A program made the translations under genes and the position numbers. Source: Rhodobacterales bacterium (GTDB taxonomy: Bacteria > Pseudomonadota > Alphaproteobacteria > Rhodobacterales > Rhodobacteraceae). Taken from it: a stretch of DNA of 64,000 bases. Where the stretch lies: NCBI GenBank assembly GCA_002747325.1, contig PDOZ01000030.1, positions 19,841 through 83,840 on the forward strand. The letters run 5' to 3'. Of the stretch, positions 31,095 to 40,192 are shown piece after piece. The notes beneath the pieces were generated by a model. The model had not been told where the DNA came from, searched no databases, and worked only from the letters and a program-made list of their open reading frames with translations. Position 1 is the stretch's first letter. Each line of letters begins with the position of its first letter.

Positions 31095-32951
31095 TTACCC
31101 CTCTGCCGCCTCAAGTCGCTCGCTCGCCGCCATCCACAGCGCCTCCGCCTTGTCCAGCCCCTCCATCACCTCGGCATATTTCTTCTGCCAGACCTCCAGA
31201 TCCCCGATCCGGTCGTCCTCGTAGAGCGCCGGGTCGGCCAGTTTGGCGGCGAGTTTTTCGCGCATCTCCTCGATCTTTTCCACCCGCGCTTCGCATTTGC
31301 GGACTTCGGCGCGCAGGGCCAGCAGGGTATCGCGGTCGGCGCGTTTCTGTTCGCGGGTTTTTGTCTTTTCTTTCAGGGGCTTGGGCTTTTCATCCCCCGC
31401 TAGCAACTTCGCCCGGTAGGCTTCCAGATCGCCTTCAAACGGCGCGACCCGCCCCCCTTCGACCAGCCAAAGCCGGTCCGCCACGAGGCTTAACAGGTGC
31501 ATGTCGTGCGACACCAGCACCACGGCGCCGGAATAGGCGGTCAGCGCTTCAACCAGCGCCTCGCGGCTTTCGATGTCGAGGTGGTTGGTCGGCTCGTCGA
31601 GGATCAGGAGATGCGGCGCGTCGATGGTGGCGATCAGCAGGGTCAGCCGCGCCTTTTGCCCGCCCGACAGCGCCCCCACCAGCGTCACCGCCTGATCCGC
31701 GTTCAGGCCGAAACCCGACAGGCGGGCGCGGTGCTGGGCCGGGGTTTCCGTTGGGCGCAGGCGGCGCAGGTGGTCGAGCGGGGTTTCGTCCGCGTGCAGC
31801 ACATCCATCTGATGCTGGGCGAAATAGCCGATGCGTAGCTTGGAAGACATGGTGAAACGGCCGGTTTCGCTTTTGAGTTCCCCGGCAATCAGCTTGGAGA
31901 GCGTCGATTTGCCCTCGCCGTTCTTGCCTAAAAGCGCAATGCGGTCGTCCTGATCAATGCGCAGGTTGAGCCGGGTCAGAACCGGCGCCCCGCCGTAACC
32001 TACGGAGGCGCCTTCCATATTCACGATGGGCGGCGATAATTCCTCCGGCTCCGGGAAGCTGAAACGGCGCAGGGCGGCTTCCTGTGGCAAGGTGGTGAAT
32101 TTCAGCCGCTCGATCATTTTCAGCCGCGATTGCGCCTGTTTTGCCTTGGTCGCCTTGTAACGGAAACGGTCGACGAAGCTTTGCAGATGTTCGCGCCGGG
32201 CCTCCGCCTTGCGGTTCTCCGCCTGCGCCACCGCCATCCGCGCGGCGCGGGTTTCGGCGAAAGTGTCGTAGGGGCCGGAATAATAGGTCAGTTTGCGGTC
32301 TTCGAGGTGCAAAATCCCGGTCACGGCGCGGTTGAGCAGGCCGCGATCATGGCTGACGATGATCACCGTATGGGGGTATTTGGCGAGGTAATTTTCCAGC
32401 CACAGCGCCCCTTCGAGGTCGAGATAGTTGGTCGGTTCGTCGAGCAGCAGCAGGTCGGGGGCGGAAAACAGCACCGCCGCGAGGGCCACGCGCATGCGCC
32501 AGCCGCCGGAGAAATCGGCGCAGGGGCGCGCTTGTGCGTCGTGATCAAAGCCCAGCCCCTTGAGGATTGAGGCGGCGCGGGCCTCGGCGGACCAGGCGTC
32601 GATGTCGCTCAGGCGGGTCTGGATCTCGGCGATGCGGGCGGGGTCGGTGGCGGTTTCGGCCTCTTCCAGCAGCGCCGCGCGCTCCGTATCCGCCGCCAGT
32701 ACCGTGTCGATCAGGCTCACATCCGAGCCGGGCACTTCCTGCGCCACGCCGCCGATCCGTGCGCCTTTGGGCAGACGAATATCGCCCCCTTCCAGCGTCC
32801 ACTCGCCGCGAATAAGGCGAAACAGGGTGGTCTTGCCGGTGCCGTTGCGCCCGACGAGGCCAACCTTGTGCCCCTCCGGGATGGTGGCGGATGCGCCTTC
32901 CAGCAGCGGGCGGCCTTCGATGGCGAAGCTGATATTATCTATGACGAGCAT
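31095..32951 (-). CDS. ABC-F family ATPase (ribosome-associated)
   Basis: 618-aa soluble protein with two ABC domains: the first has GRNGTGKTTLFRLIRG and LLLLDEPTNYLDLEG, the second GKNGEGKSTLSKLIAG and LLILDEPTNHLDIES. The linker between them is basic and helical (YKATKAKQAQSRLKMIERL), matching the P-site-tRNA interaction motif region. A C-terminal coiled coil (about residues 545-615) follows. No membrane segments are seen. This is the Uup/YheS-like branch of ABC-F proteins, which act on translating ribosomes, rather than a transporter. The exact subfamily is not certain. Confidence 0.9.
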   Translation of the reverse strand: MLVIDNISFAIEGRPLLEGASATIPEGHKVGLVGRNGTGKTTLFRLIRGEWTLEGGDIRLPKGARIGGVAQEVPGSDVSLIDTVLAADTERAALLEEAETATDPARIAEIQTRLSDIDAWSAEARAASILKGLGFDHDAQARPCADFSGGWRMRVALAAVLFSAPDLLLLDEPTNYLDLEGALWLENYLAKYPHTVIIVSHDRGLLNRAVTGILHLEDRKLTYYSGPYDTFAETRAARMAVAQAENRKAEARREHLQSFVDRFRYKATKAKQAQSRLKMIERLKFTTLPQEAALRRFSFPEPEELSPPIVNMEGASVGYGGAPVLTRLNLRIDQDDRIALLGKNGEGKSTLSKLIAGELKSETGRFTMSSKLRIGYFAQHQMDVLHADETPLDHLRRLRPTETPAQHRARLSGFGLNADQAVTLVGALSGGQKARLTLLIATIDAPHLLILDEPTNHLDIESREALVEALTAYSGAVVLVSHDMHLLSLVADRLWLVEGGRVAPFEGDLEAYRAKLLAGDEKPKPLKEKTKTREQKRADRDTLLALRAEVRKCEARVEKIEEMREKLAAKLADPALYEDDRIGDLEVWQKKYAEVMEGLDKAEALWMAASERLEAAEG

Positions 32952-33118
32952 GGGGCGGGGATGCCTGACGGCGCGGCATTTGGCAAGGGGATGCGGGGGC
33001 GCTGCGGGGCGATTTGGGCTTTCTTTGCCCGCGCGCCCATGTTACGGCGCGGGCAGAATTTGGCGGGCGGCCGCTCGCCGGGCAAATCCGAGACCAACGT
33101 AAGACCAGTGAGGACATC

Positions 33119-33541
33119 ATGGCCATTCAACGCACCTTTTCCATCATCAAACCCGACGCCACCAAGCGCAACCTGACCGGCGCCATCAACGCCAAGATCG
33201 AAGCCGCTGGCCTGCGCATCGTGGCACAAAAGCGCATCCAGCTGACGCAGAAACAGGCGGAGACCTTCTACGGCGTGCATAAAGAGCGCCCGTTCTTCGG
33301 CGAGTTGGTCGAATTCATGATCTCCGAGCCGATCGTGGCGCAGGTGCTGGAAGGTGAAAACGCCATCGCCGCTTACCGCGAAGTGATGGGCGCGACCAAC
33401 CCGGCGGAAGCCGCCGAAGGCACCATCCGCAAGGAATTCGCGCAGTCGGTCGGGGAAAACTCGGTCCACGGCTCCGACGCCCCGGAAACCGCTGCTGAAG
33501 AAATCGCCTATTTCTTCTCCGGTCTGGAACTGGTGGGTTAA
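33119..33541 (+). CDS. ndk: Nucleoside diphosphate kinase
   Basis: 140-aa enzyme that balances NTP and dNTP pools. N-terminal [11 protein letters not shown]-type block ([18 protein letters not shown]) and the phosphohistidine motif [13 protein letters not shown] are intact. ATG 33119 has AGGAC eight bases upstream; the ORF-track start at 33014 is unsupported. The 3' end overlaps the convergent DUF4112 gene by four bases. Confidence 0.96.
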   Translation: MAIQRTFSIIKPDATKRNLTGAINAKIEAAGLRIVAQKRIQLTQKQAETFYGVHKERPFFGELVEFMISEPIVAQVLEGENAIAAYREVMGATNPAEAAEGTIRKEFAQSVGENSVHGSDAPETAAEEIAYFFSGLELVG

Positions 33542-33942
33542 GCGGTTTCTGAGACCGGATCGACCGAAATCGCCGCCCGCGCCCAGTCGGCGTGGGCGGT
33601 TTGCGTTTGCAGATGGGCGCGCAGCAGGGCGACGTTGCGGGTGTTGGCATTCCACGCGATGTCGAACACATCGCCCAGCCCCGGCACAAGACCGACCAGC
33701 ACATCCACCGCCAGATTGAGCGCCATCCGATACAGCAAACGCCGCGACGCGCCCAGATCATAGGCATGTTTCATGATATAGGCGCCGGGGATCAGCGAGG
33801 CAAAATCCCCCACCACCGGCACCAGCCCCATCACCGCATCCAGCCCGAACCGCAGGTCCGTGCCCGGAATGGGGATCAGCCTTTCCAGCCGCCACGCGAG
33901 CTTTTCAAGATGCTGCAGGCGGGCCTCAATGTTAACGTCCAT
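33538..33942 (-). CDS. DUF4112 membrane protein
   Basis: 134-aa protein. The block [23 protein letters not shown] followed by [25 protein letters not shown] is characteristic of DUF4112: two related amphipathic/hydrophobic segments with the repeated LVP-GxGD motif. Function unknown. Its stop overlaps that of ndk (convergent). The start at 33942 ([15 protein letters not shown]) fits the family; the ORF-track extension runs into the upstream small gene region. Confidence 0.8.
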   Translation of the reverse strand: MDVNIEARLQHLEKLAWRLERLIPIPGTDLRFGLDAVMGLVPVVGDFASLIPGAYIMKHAYDLGASRRLLYRMALNLAVDVLVGLVPGLGDVFDIAWNANTRNVALLRAHLQTQTAHADWARAAISVDPVSETA

Positions 33943-34040
33943 TACATGGATATGGGGGCCGGGCGGAGAAAAACAAGCGATGCGTCCTGTCCGCTCCCCG
34001 CATTCCCGCGCACCTGCCCGCCGCCAAGCGGGCCGGGCAG

Positions 34041-34241
34041 TCAATCGTCCGATTTGCGAAACAGGGTAAAATAGGCCAGTGGGGCGCAGATGCCGATGGT
34101 CATGATCACGAACAGGACGCTGGTGATGATCGGCAGGTCGGACGGGCGGCCGGTCAGAGCGAGGTAGCCCTTGAACACGGCGATTTCCGCGAAGGCGATG
34201 GCGACGGCAAGGAGCAGGGAATTTTTCCAGCGGCGGCTCAC
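34041..34241 (-). CDS. Small two-helix membrane protein
   Basis: 66-aa protein: a basic N-terminus (MSRRWKNS), a hydrophobic helix at about residues 8-28, a second at about 40-60, and a charged FRKSDD end. It lies 14 bp downstream of the NTF2-like gene on the same strand and could be co-transcribed with it. I do not recognise the family. Codon use and clear membrane topology support a real gene. Confidence 0.55.
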   Translation of the reverse strand: MSRRWKNSLLLAVAIAFAEIAVFKGYLALTGRPSDLPIITSVLFVIMTIGICAPLAYFTLFRKSDD

Positions 34242-34255
34242 GGGCCCGTTCTCCG

Positions 34256-34729
34256 TTACGGCTGATAGGGCAGGGAGGAGTGGTGCAGGACGATGCGCAG
34301 CACACCGTTCGCGTCCCGTTTATAGCCGAAACTCTTGTCTGCCTGCGTGACTTTGCCGTTTTTGTCGGTCAGGATGCCCCGGCCCATCCACATCGCCACG
34401 TCGCCTTCGATAAAGCTCGCGGCGGTGACAAATTCCGCCTTGCGCCAGCTCAGAAGGGCAAAGCCGCCATCGCGCGGATAGGTCGGATCATGGGCGATGA
34501 AATAGGAGAGCGCGCCGTCGCGGGTCGGGCGGAAGGTCTGGTCGCCGCTGGCGAGGGTCGGCTTGAACAGAACCGGGCCGTGCCCGTAACCATAAGCCGC
34601 ATCCAGCACCTGCTCCGCCGCCGGGCGGGCTGCGTCGATGCCGCCGTCGTCAAAGGCTTTGGCGATGGTGATGAGGCCTTCGCCCCAGGCCTGACGGGCT
34701 GCGATCAGATCGTTTTCGGTAATCGGCAT
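34256..34729 (-). CDS. NTF2/SnoaL-like protein of unknown function
   Basis: 157-aa protein. The pattern GHGPVLFKPTLA, a mid ALSYFIAHDP, and the end LRIVLHHSSLPY matches a family of NTF2-like proteins that databases often label, probably wrongly, as phosphoribosyl-AMP cyclohydrolase-related. No HisI metal motifs are visible. The start at 34729 (MPITENDLIAAR) has GGAGGAA directly upstream on the minus strand, deciding against the longer ORF-track start. No signal peptide from this start. Function unknown. Confidence 0.65.
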   Translation of the reverse strand: MPITENDLIAARQAWGEGLITIAKAFDDGGIDAARPAAEQVLDAAYGYGHGPVLFKPTLASGDQTFRPTRDGALSYFIAHDPTYPRDGGFALLSWRKAEFVTAASFIEGDVAMWMGRGILTDKNGKVTQADKSFGYKRDANGVLRIVLHHSSLPYQP

Positions 34730-34854
34730 GGTGTTCCTCCCTTTATTGCGGCGCAGTATGCGCAGCGTGGGGGGGCGGGTAAAGCCGGGATGCCGAAAAT
34801 CCCGGCGGCAGCGCGACTTACGTCCCGTCACGCCGCCGGAGGGATAACAGGGGC

Positions 34855-35544
34855 TTATTGCCGCTGCACATATCCGCGCAGTTTGCCCGGGCGGGTCACG
34901 CCGTCGACCGTGATCGTCATCCCGGAATCGGTGCGGCCATTGAGGGCGATAAACTTGCCATCCTGCCCGGAAAAGGCGGTATATTCGGCCTGACCGCCGA
35001 ACTGCACCACCTTGCCGTCGTGATCCAGCCGCCCGTTGATGCTGGTGGGGAAAAACGACGCGCCTTCGTCCGGGGTGAAGTTGGAAAGCAGGGTGATCGA
35101 GCCATCAATCGGCGTGAAGCGGGCGTAAAAGTCTTCCAGCTCCTCGTCGGTGAGCTGCCCGCGCAACGCATCGCGCAGTTCCTGTTCCGTGGTTGGCGCG
35201 CCCTGAAAGTTGGTCATTTCCCCCGTCAGGGTGCCGCCATTGTCGTCGAAACGGGCGAGTATGTGCAGGTCGGCGGAGCCGGCAAACATTTTCTGGGAGG
35301 AGGGCGCGTATCGGATGCCGCCGGTGCCGGCATATTCCGCGCTGCCGGTCTTGGGCAGTTCGGTCTCTTCGATCCAGACATCGTCGAGATGCCGGCCATA
35401 GAGGTGATAGCGCTCAAACTGCCGCTCGGCGGCGTTGGCGTATTTTGACCCGCCGGATCCCCCGCTACAGCCGGTCAGCGCCAGCGCGGCCAGCCCCAGT
35501 GCCAGCGCGCTTCGGGAGAGGAGTTTCTGTTCGACGTTACGCAT
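34855..35544 (-). CDS. Lipoprotein A of a three-member paralogous set
   Basis: 229-aa lipoprotein: signal SALALGLAALALTGCSGG with lipobox LTGC near residue 26. The body has a beta-rich pattern with TGSAEYAGTGGIRY, GGTLTGEMTNFQG and a late FGGQAEYTAFSG. These blocks match, in order, those of lipoproteins B (35769) and C (44223): TGSAxYxGxG, then a G-rich turn and N-F/L-Y/Q-G. The repeated GSAxYSG and LTG-turn patterns resemble the small barrel domains of TbpB/HphA-type surface lipoproteins; that is an inference. No partner receptor gene is nearby. Confidence 0.68.
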   Translation of the reverse strand: MRNVEQKLLSRSALALGLAALALTGCSGGSGGSKYANAAERQFERYHLYGRHLDDVWIEETELPKTGSAEYAGTGGIRYAPSSQKMFAGSADLHILARFDDNGGTLTGEMTNFQGAPTTEQELRDALRGQLTDEELEDFYARFTPIDGSITLLSNFTPDEGASFFPTSINGRLDHDGKVVQFGGQAEYTAFSGQDGKFIALNGRTDSGMTITVDGVTRPGKLRGYVQRQ

Positions 35545-35768
35545 TTTTCCCTCCGTATGCCGCGATCCGGCTTTGTCCCAAGACCCGCGGCGGATACCTT
35601 TCAGAGCCGGGGTCAGTGTAGGCGATAATGCGGTGGAGGGGGAAGAAAAAAATGCGGTTATGAAGTCCCGTTGAAAGACAGGTCCGTGCTGGCACTTGCG
35701 TGTGGGGGCTGTTTAGGGCAGGCGGCGACCGGGGCCACCATCTGCTAGGTCGGGCGCGTCGGACCGGG

Positions 35769-36431
35769 TCAGTCCTTTTGCAGGTAACTGCTAAATGAGC
35801 CGGTAACCGCTGCGCCGTCTTCGCTGACGGTCATGCCTCGGACGTTGCTGCCGTCGATGATGATATATTGGTGCTCGCCGCCAATAAAGTTGCTACCAGA
35901 GGCAACGCCGCCGACCTTCAGCATATGCCCGTCATAGGTCAGTTCGCCATCCAGCGCGGTGTTGAAATCTTGGGCATTCACATCAATGCCGGAAAAATCG
36001 GCATTCATGGTGATTTGCCCCTGAACGGGACGATACCCGCCATAGAATTCGGCGGCCTCAGCGGCGGGCAGGGTGCCGTTCGATGCGTGATCAAGTTCAT
36101 CTTGCATGACTTCCCGGCCGTAGAAATTGTTTGCCGCGCCGGTGAGCGTGCCGCCCGTTGCGGTGAAGGTGGCGGCCAGGTGCGTATCGGCGCTGAGATT
36201 GTGCAGCTTTCCCGCCGGATCGACATAGCTCAGTCCTCCCGCGCCGGAATAGGACGCACTGCCGCTGTTGGGCAGGTTCACCATTTCGTCCCAAACATCA
36301 TCTGCACCGGCTGCCAACCGTTCATGGGTCCGGAACTGCTGTTCGACCACTTCGCCGTAATTCGCGCCGGACATGCAGCCGGACAGGGCGAGGGCGGCGC
36401 CGATGAGAGCGGTTTGGGCAAGTGAGCGCAT
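35769..36431 (-). CDS. Lipoprotein B of a three-member paralogous set
   Basis: 220-aa lipoprotein: signal QTALIGAALALSGCMSG with lipobox LSGC near residue 20. Shares with lipoprotein A the blocks DDVWDEMVNLPNSGSASYSG and GGTLTGAANNFYG, and the C-terminal layout ending FSSYLQKD (A ends LRGYVQRQ). The start at 36431 is chosen because the signal peptide begins there and the ORF-track extension has no lipoprotein signal. 224 bp separate it from A; its 5' side faces the tracrRNA terminator. Surface exposure is inferred from the family resemblance only. Confidence 0.68.
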   Translation of the reverse strand: MRSLAQTALIGAALALSGCMSGANYGEVVEQQFRTHERLAAGADDVWDEMVNLPNSGSASYSGAGGLSYVDPAGKLHNLSADTHLAATFTATGGTLTGAANNFYGREVMQDELDHASNGTLPAAEAAEFYGGYRPVQGQITMNADFSGIDVNAQDFNTALDGELTYDGHMLKVGGVASGSNFIGGEHQYIIIDGSNVRGMTVSEDGAAVTGSFSSYLQKD

Positions 36432-36551
36432 GATGTGTTCCTTTACGCTGGGGGGCGGCTTCGGCCTCGGGGGTGTCTGCGCACGATACCAATCGGGCGG
36501 AATATGCCAAGAGAATATCTGGGTTTTTTCCGAGGAGTTTTGAGGCGTTAA

Positions 36552-36577
36552 CAAAAAACACGGGCCGTGGCCCGTGT
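36552..36577 (-). terminator. Terminator of the tracrRNA gene
   Basis: On the minus strand the stem ACACGGGCC / GGCCCGTGT is followed by TTTTT. It closes the tracrRNA transcript 120 bp before lipoprotein B and, being nearly symmetric, could also stop transcription coming from the left. Confidence 0.8.
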
Positions 36578-36631
36578 TTCAATGTGGTGCAATCGAATGC
36601 TTGTTAACGACTCGACCGCGGGTTTTGAACT
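36553..36631 (-). ncRNA. tracrRNA of the type II-C CRISPR system
   Basis: The minus strand reads ACAGTTCAAAACCCGCGG, which pairs with the crRNA repeat: 18 of 19 consecutive bases in the upper stem pair, and after an internal bulge eight more pairs form near GTTAAC. A short linker with possible small stem (GCATTCGATTGC) and a terminator hairpin with six U complete a roughly 79-nt RNA. It is transcribed divergently from cas9, 130 bp upstream of its start. The anti-repeat covers bases of about 36600-36631. It would pair with pre-crRNA for RNase III processing and load Cas9. Confidence 0.85.
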
Positions 36632-36637
36632 GTGGGC

Positions 36638-36666
36638 AATATACCGGATATTTTCCGCAAGTCGAG
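36638..36666 (-). promoter_or_regulatory. Promoter of the tracrRNA gene
   Basis: On the minus strand CTCGAC (-35-like) is followed after exactly 17 bp by TATATT (-10). The predicted start is about seven bases on, just at the first base of the anti-repeat, which is why I prefer it. Confidence 0.6.
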
Positions 36667-36764
36667 CGCGATCTTTGCGGGTGGCATCTCGCGTAAAGAT
36701 AATGTTGCGTTGGGCCGGCTGCCGGGGCAAAGTCCCGGGCAAAATGCGGCCAGGGAGGGAACGG

Positions 36765-39700
36765 ATGGGAACGCGGTTGGGGTTGGATATTGGCACGAAT
36801 TCCATCGGGTGGTGGCTTTACGCGACCGATGGCGGGGAGATTGCCGGGGTTCTGGATGGGGGCGTGCGGATTTTCTCCGATGGGCGTGATCCGAAGAGCA
36901 AGGCGTCGCTGGCGGTGGACCGGCGGATGGCGCGGGGGATGCGGCGGCGGCGGGATCGTTACCTGCGCCGCCGGGCGGCGTTGATGAAGCGGATGGCGGA
37001 TGCGGGGCTGATGCCGGCGGACCCGCAGGCGGCGAAGGCGCTGGAGCTGCTCGATCCGTATGAATTGCGTGCGCGGGGGCTGGATGAGGCGTTGCCGCTA
37101 CCGCATTTCGGCCGGGCGCTGTTTCACCTCAACCAGCGGCGCGGCTTCAAGTCCAACCGCAAGACCGACCGGGGTGACAATGAAAGCGGCAAGATCAAGG
37201 ATGCAACACGTCGACTTGATCAAGAAATGGCAGTGGCGATTAAGGATGAAAGCAAGCGTACTCTGGGGGCTTTCCTGCATATGCGCAGGCAAAAAACACC
37301 TGAGAAACCTTTAACTGAACCTAAGGAAAACAAGGATCATACTCGTAAAGACTATCGGCGCACGCCTTCGGTGCGCACACGCATGAGTGTGGCGGTGCGC
37401 GGCGGGCCGGATGCGAAGGCCGAGGAAGGCTATGATTTCTACCCCGACCGCCGCCACCTGTCGGAAGAGTTCGACAAGCTCTGGGCGGTGCAGGCCCGGT
37501 TTCACCCCGAGGTTCTGACCGACGATCTGCGCGACGAAATCCGTCTGATCATTTTCCACCAGCGCCGCCTGAAGGTGCCGAAGGTGGGGTTGTGTCTGTT
37601 CACCGAGGAAGAACGCCTGCCCGCCGCCCATCCGCTGAACCAGCGGCGTATTCTGTATGAGACCGTCAACGCTCTGCGCGTGACGGCCCCCGGCGAGGCG
37701 GTGCGCGCATTGACCCGCGAGGAGCGCGATCAGATCATTCATGCGCTCGACAACAGGAAACACACCAAGTCGCTGTCGGGCATGGCGCTGAAACTCAAGG
37801 CGTTGGGCAAGACGATCGGGCTGCGGTCGGATCAGCATTTTACTCTGGAGACCGCCAACCGCGACAGCATTGCCTGTGATCCGGTGCGCGCCAGCCTGTC
37901 GGACCCGCGCCGGTTCGGGCCGGGCTGGTCGGCGCTGGATGATAGGGAGCAATGGCGCGTTGTTCGGCGTGTTCGAAATGTACAAGGTGAGCGATGCGCA
38001 CAAGTGGTTGTCGATTGGCTGATCCGCCAGCATGGCCTGCCTCAAAGTAATGCGTGGGAGGTTCTGAATGCACCGCTGCCGGAGGGCTATGGCCGGTTGG
38101 GCCGGACCGCCACGACCCGCATTCTGGCGGCGCTGGAGGCGGAGGTGATCCCCTATAGTGCGGCGGTGGCGCGCTGCGGCTGGCACCATTCGGACGAGCG
38201 CACGGGCGAGGTGCTGACCGAACTGCCGTATTATGGCAAAATCCTTGAGCGGCATGTTATTCCCGGCACCTATGAGGAGAAGGACGACGACATTACCCGC
38301 TATGGCCGCATCACCAACCCGACGGTGCATATCGGGCTGAACCAGTTGCGCCGTCTGGTGAACCGGATCATCACGGTGCATGGCAGGCCGGACGAGATCG
38401 TGGTCGAACTGGCGCGCGATTTGAAGCGTTCGGAGGACCAGAAGCGCGAGATGCAGCGCGAGATCCGGGAGAATACCAAGGAGGCGATCCGGCGCGGCGA
38501 GAAGCTTGATGAGTTGGGCGTTCGCAATACGGGCGAGAACCGGATGGTTTTGCGGCTGTGGGAGGATCTGAACCCGGAGGATTGTCTGAAGCGCTTTTGC
38601 CCTTATTCGGGGCAGCGGATCAGCGCGTCGATGCTGTTTGACGGTTCCTGCGACGTCGATCACATCCTGCCCTATTCGCGCACGCTTGATGACAGTTTCG
38701 CCAACCGGACCCTGTGTCTGAAGGAATATAACCGGCAAAAGTCCAATAAGACGCCGTGGGAGGTCTGGGGGGAAACGGCGCAATGGGCGACGATTGAGGC
38801 CAATCTGAAGAACCTGCCAAAGAACAAGGCGTGGCGCTTTGCGCCGGACGCGATGGAGAAGTTTGAGGGCGAGCGCGATTTTGAGGCGCGGGCGCTGAAG
38901 GATACGCAATACCTGTCGCGCATCGCCCGCACCTATCTGAGCGCGCTTTATGACGGGGCGGATGGCAAATCGCATGTCTGGGTGGTGCCGGGGCGGCTGA
39001 CCGAAATGCTGCGCCGCCATTGGGGGCTGAACGCCCTGTTGTCGGAAGGCAAGGCAGCGAACAAGGCCAAGAACCGCACCGACCACCGGCATCACGCCAT
39101 TGACGCCGCGGTCATCGCCGCCACCGACCGCAGCCTGATCCAGCGGATCAGCAAGATGGCCAAGCGCGATGAGCTGGCCGGGGCGGAGGAGGTGGCGCGC
39201 GCGGTGCCGGCGCCCTGGGAGGATTTCCGCGATGACATCGCCGCCCAGCTTGCCCGCATTACCGTCAGCCACCGCGCCGATCATGGCCGCATCGACCCGC
39301 AGGCCCGCAAGTCCGGGCGGGACAGCACCAGTTGTGCGCTGCATCAGGAAACGGCCTATGGCCTGACCGGGGAAACCGATCCACGCGGGGTGCCGCTGGT
39401 CGTGACCCGCAAGCCGCTGAGCAGCCTGACCCCCGCCCTGATTGCCCGCGAGGCTCCCGGCAAAGGGGGGATGATCCGGGATGCGGAGCTGCGGCGCAGG
39501 CTGGCGGTTGCGACCAAGGGCAAAGAGGGCAAGGCTTTTGAAGCGGCCATACAGGATTTTGTCGCCAAACCGGGAGCGTATCAGGGCACGCGGCATGTGC
39601 GGGTGGTGGAACCGATTGGGGTGGCGCCGATCCATAACGGGAAGGCGAAACCGGCCAAGTCCTATGCGACTTCGGGCAACCATCGCTATGAGGTTTGGAG

Positions 39701-40091
39701 AATGCCCGACGGGAAGATCGTTGACTGGGTCGTGCCGAATTTTTACGCGCATAAAGCCGACCTGCCAACGGATGCCCGTCCGGCCACCCCGGCCACCTGC
39801 CTGCGTCCGCACCCGGCCGCGCGTCTGCTGCTGAAGCTGCAAAAGAACGATATGGTCCGGTTGCGCGATGCGTCTGGGGCGTTGGTCGTGGCGACGGTTG
39901 AAAAGTTCTCCAGCACGGGGATTATCGAAATGGTCCCCCATTCCGAGGCCAATGCCGCGGACCGTTACAGCAAGGACAAATCCGACAATGTCTACATCCG
40001 AAAAACGGCAAACACGCTGCTGAAAGCGGAGGCCCGGCGGGTCTATGTCGATGAAATGGGCCGGGTGCGCGATCCGGGGAAGGCGGGGTAG
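36765..40091 (+). CDS. cas9: Cas9 nuclease, type II-C
   Basis: RNA-guided DNA endonuclease, 1108 aa from ATG 36765 (GGGAGG five to six bases upstream); the ORF-track start at 36567 runs through the tracrRNA and is rejected. RuvC-I LGLDIGTNSIGW places Asp8; an arginine-rich bridge helix RMARGMRRRRDRYLRRRA follows. RuvC-II DEIVVELAR gives Glu548. HNH CDVDHILPYSRTLDDSFANR gives His633 with downstream NRQKSNKTP. RuvC-III HHAIDAAVIAA gives His777 and Asp780. All catalytic residues are intact. The length and lack of csn2 or cas4 indicate subtype II-C. A PAM-interacting C-terminal domain of about 230 residues follows. cas1 begins about 100 bp downstream. Confidence 0.96.
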   Translation: MGTRLGLDIGTNSIGWWLYATDGGEIAGVLDGGVRIFSDGRDPKSKASLAVDRRMARGMRRRRDRYLRRRAALMKRMADAGLMPADPQAAKALELLDPYELRARGLDEALPLPHFGRALFHLNQRRGFKSNRKTDRGDNESGKIKDATRRLDQEMAVAIKDESKRTLGAFLHMRRQKTPEKPLTEPKENKDHTRKDYRRTPSVRTRMSVAVRGGPDAKAEEGYDFYPDRRHLSEEFDKLWAVQARFHPEVLTDDLRDEIRLIIFHQRRLKVPKVGLCLFTEEERLPAAHPLNQRRILYETVNALRVTAPGEAVRALTREERDQIIHALDNRKHTKSLSGMALKLKALGKTIGLRSDQHFTLETANRDSIACDPVRASLSDPRRFGPGWSALDDREQWRVVRRVRNVQGERCAQVVVDWLIRQHGLPQSNAWEVLNAPLPEGYGRLGRTATTRILAALEAEVIPYSAAVARCGWHHSDERTGEVLTELPYYGKILERHVIPGTYEEKDDDITRYGRITNPTVHIGLNQLRRLVNRIITVHGRPDEIVVELARDLKRSEDQKREMQREIRENTKEAIRRGEKLDELGVRNTGENRMVLRLWEDLNPEDCLKRFCPYSGQRISASMLFDGSCDVDHILPYSRTLDDSFANRTLCLKEYNRQKSNKTPWEVWGETAQWATIEANLKNLPKNKAWRFAPDAMEKFEGERDFEARALKDTQYLSRIARTYLSALYDGADGKSHVWVVPGRLTEMLRRHWGLNALLSEGKAANKAKNRTDHRHHAIDAAVIAATDRSLIQRISKMAKRDELAGAEEVARAVPAPWEDFRDDIAAQLARITVSHRADHGRIDPQARKSGRDSTSCALHQETAYGLTGETDPRGVPLVVTRKPLSSLTPALIAREAPGKGGMIRDAELRRRLAVATKGKEGKAFEAAIQDFVAKPGAYQGTRHVRVVEPIGVAPIHNGKAKPAKSYATSGNHRYEVWRMPDGKIVDWVVPNFYAHKADLPTDARPATPATCLRPHPAARLLLKLQKNDMVRLRDASGALVVATVEKFSSTGIIEMVPHSEANAADRYSKDKSDNVYIRKTANTLLKAEARRVYVDEMGRVRDPGKAG

Positions 40092-40192
40092 GGCGCGGCT
40101 TTCCTTCCTGAAACCAGCCCGATTTGGGGAAATGCCTTGCGCGTATTACACTCGCACCGGGAGGGGTGATTCGCCTTGGGCGCGAGGGTTTG

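Noticed and set aside
37311-39941. 876-aa ORF antisense to cas9
   Set aside because: It is an overlap frame of GC-rich cas9 DNA with no family resemblance and no ribosome site; cas9 on the other strand has all catalytic motifs.
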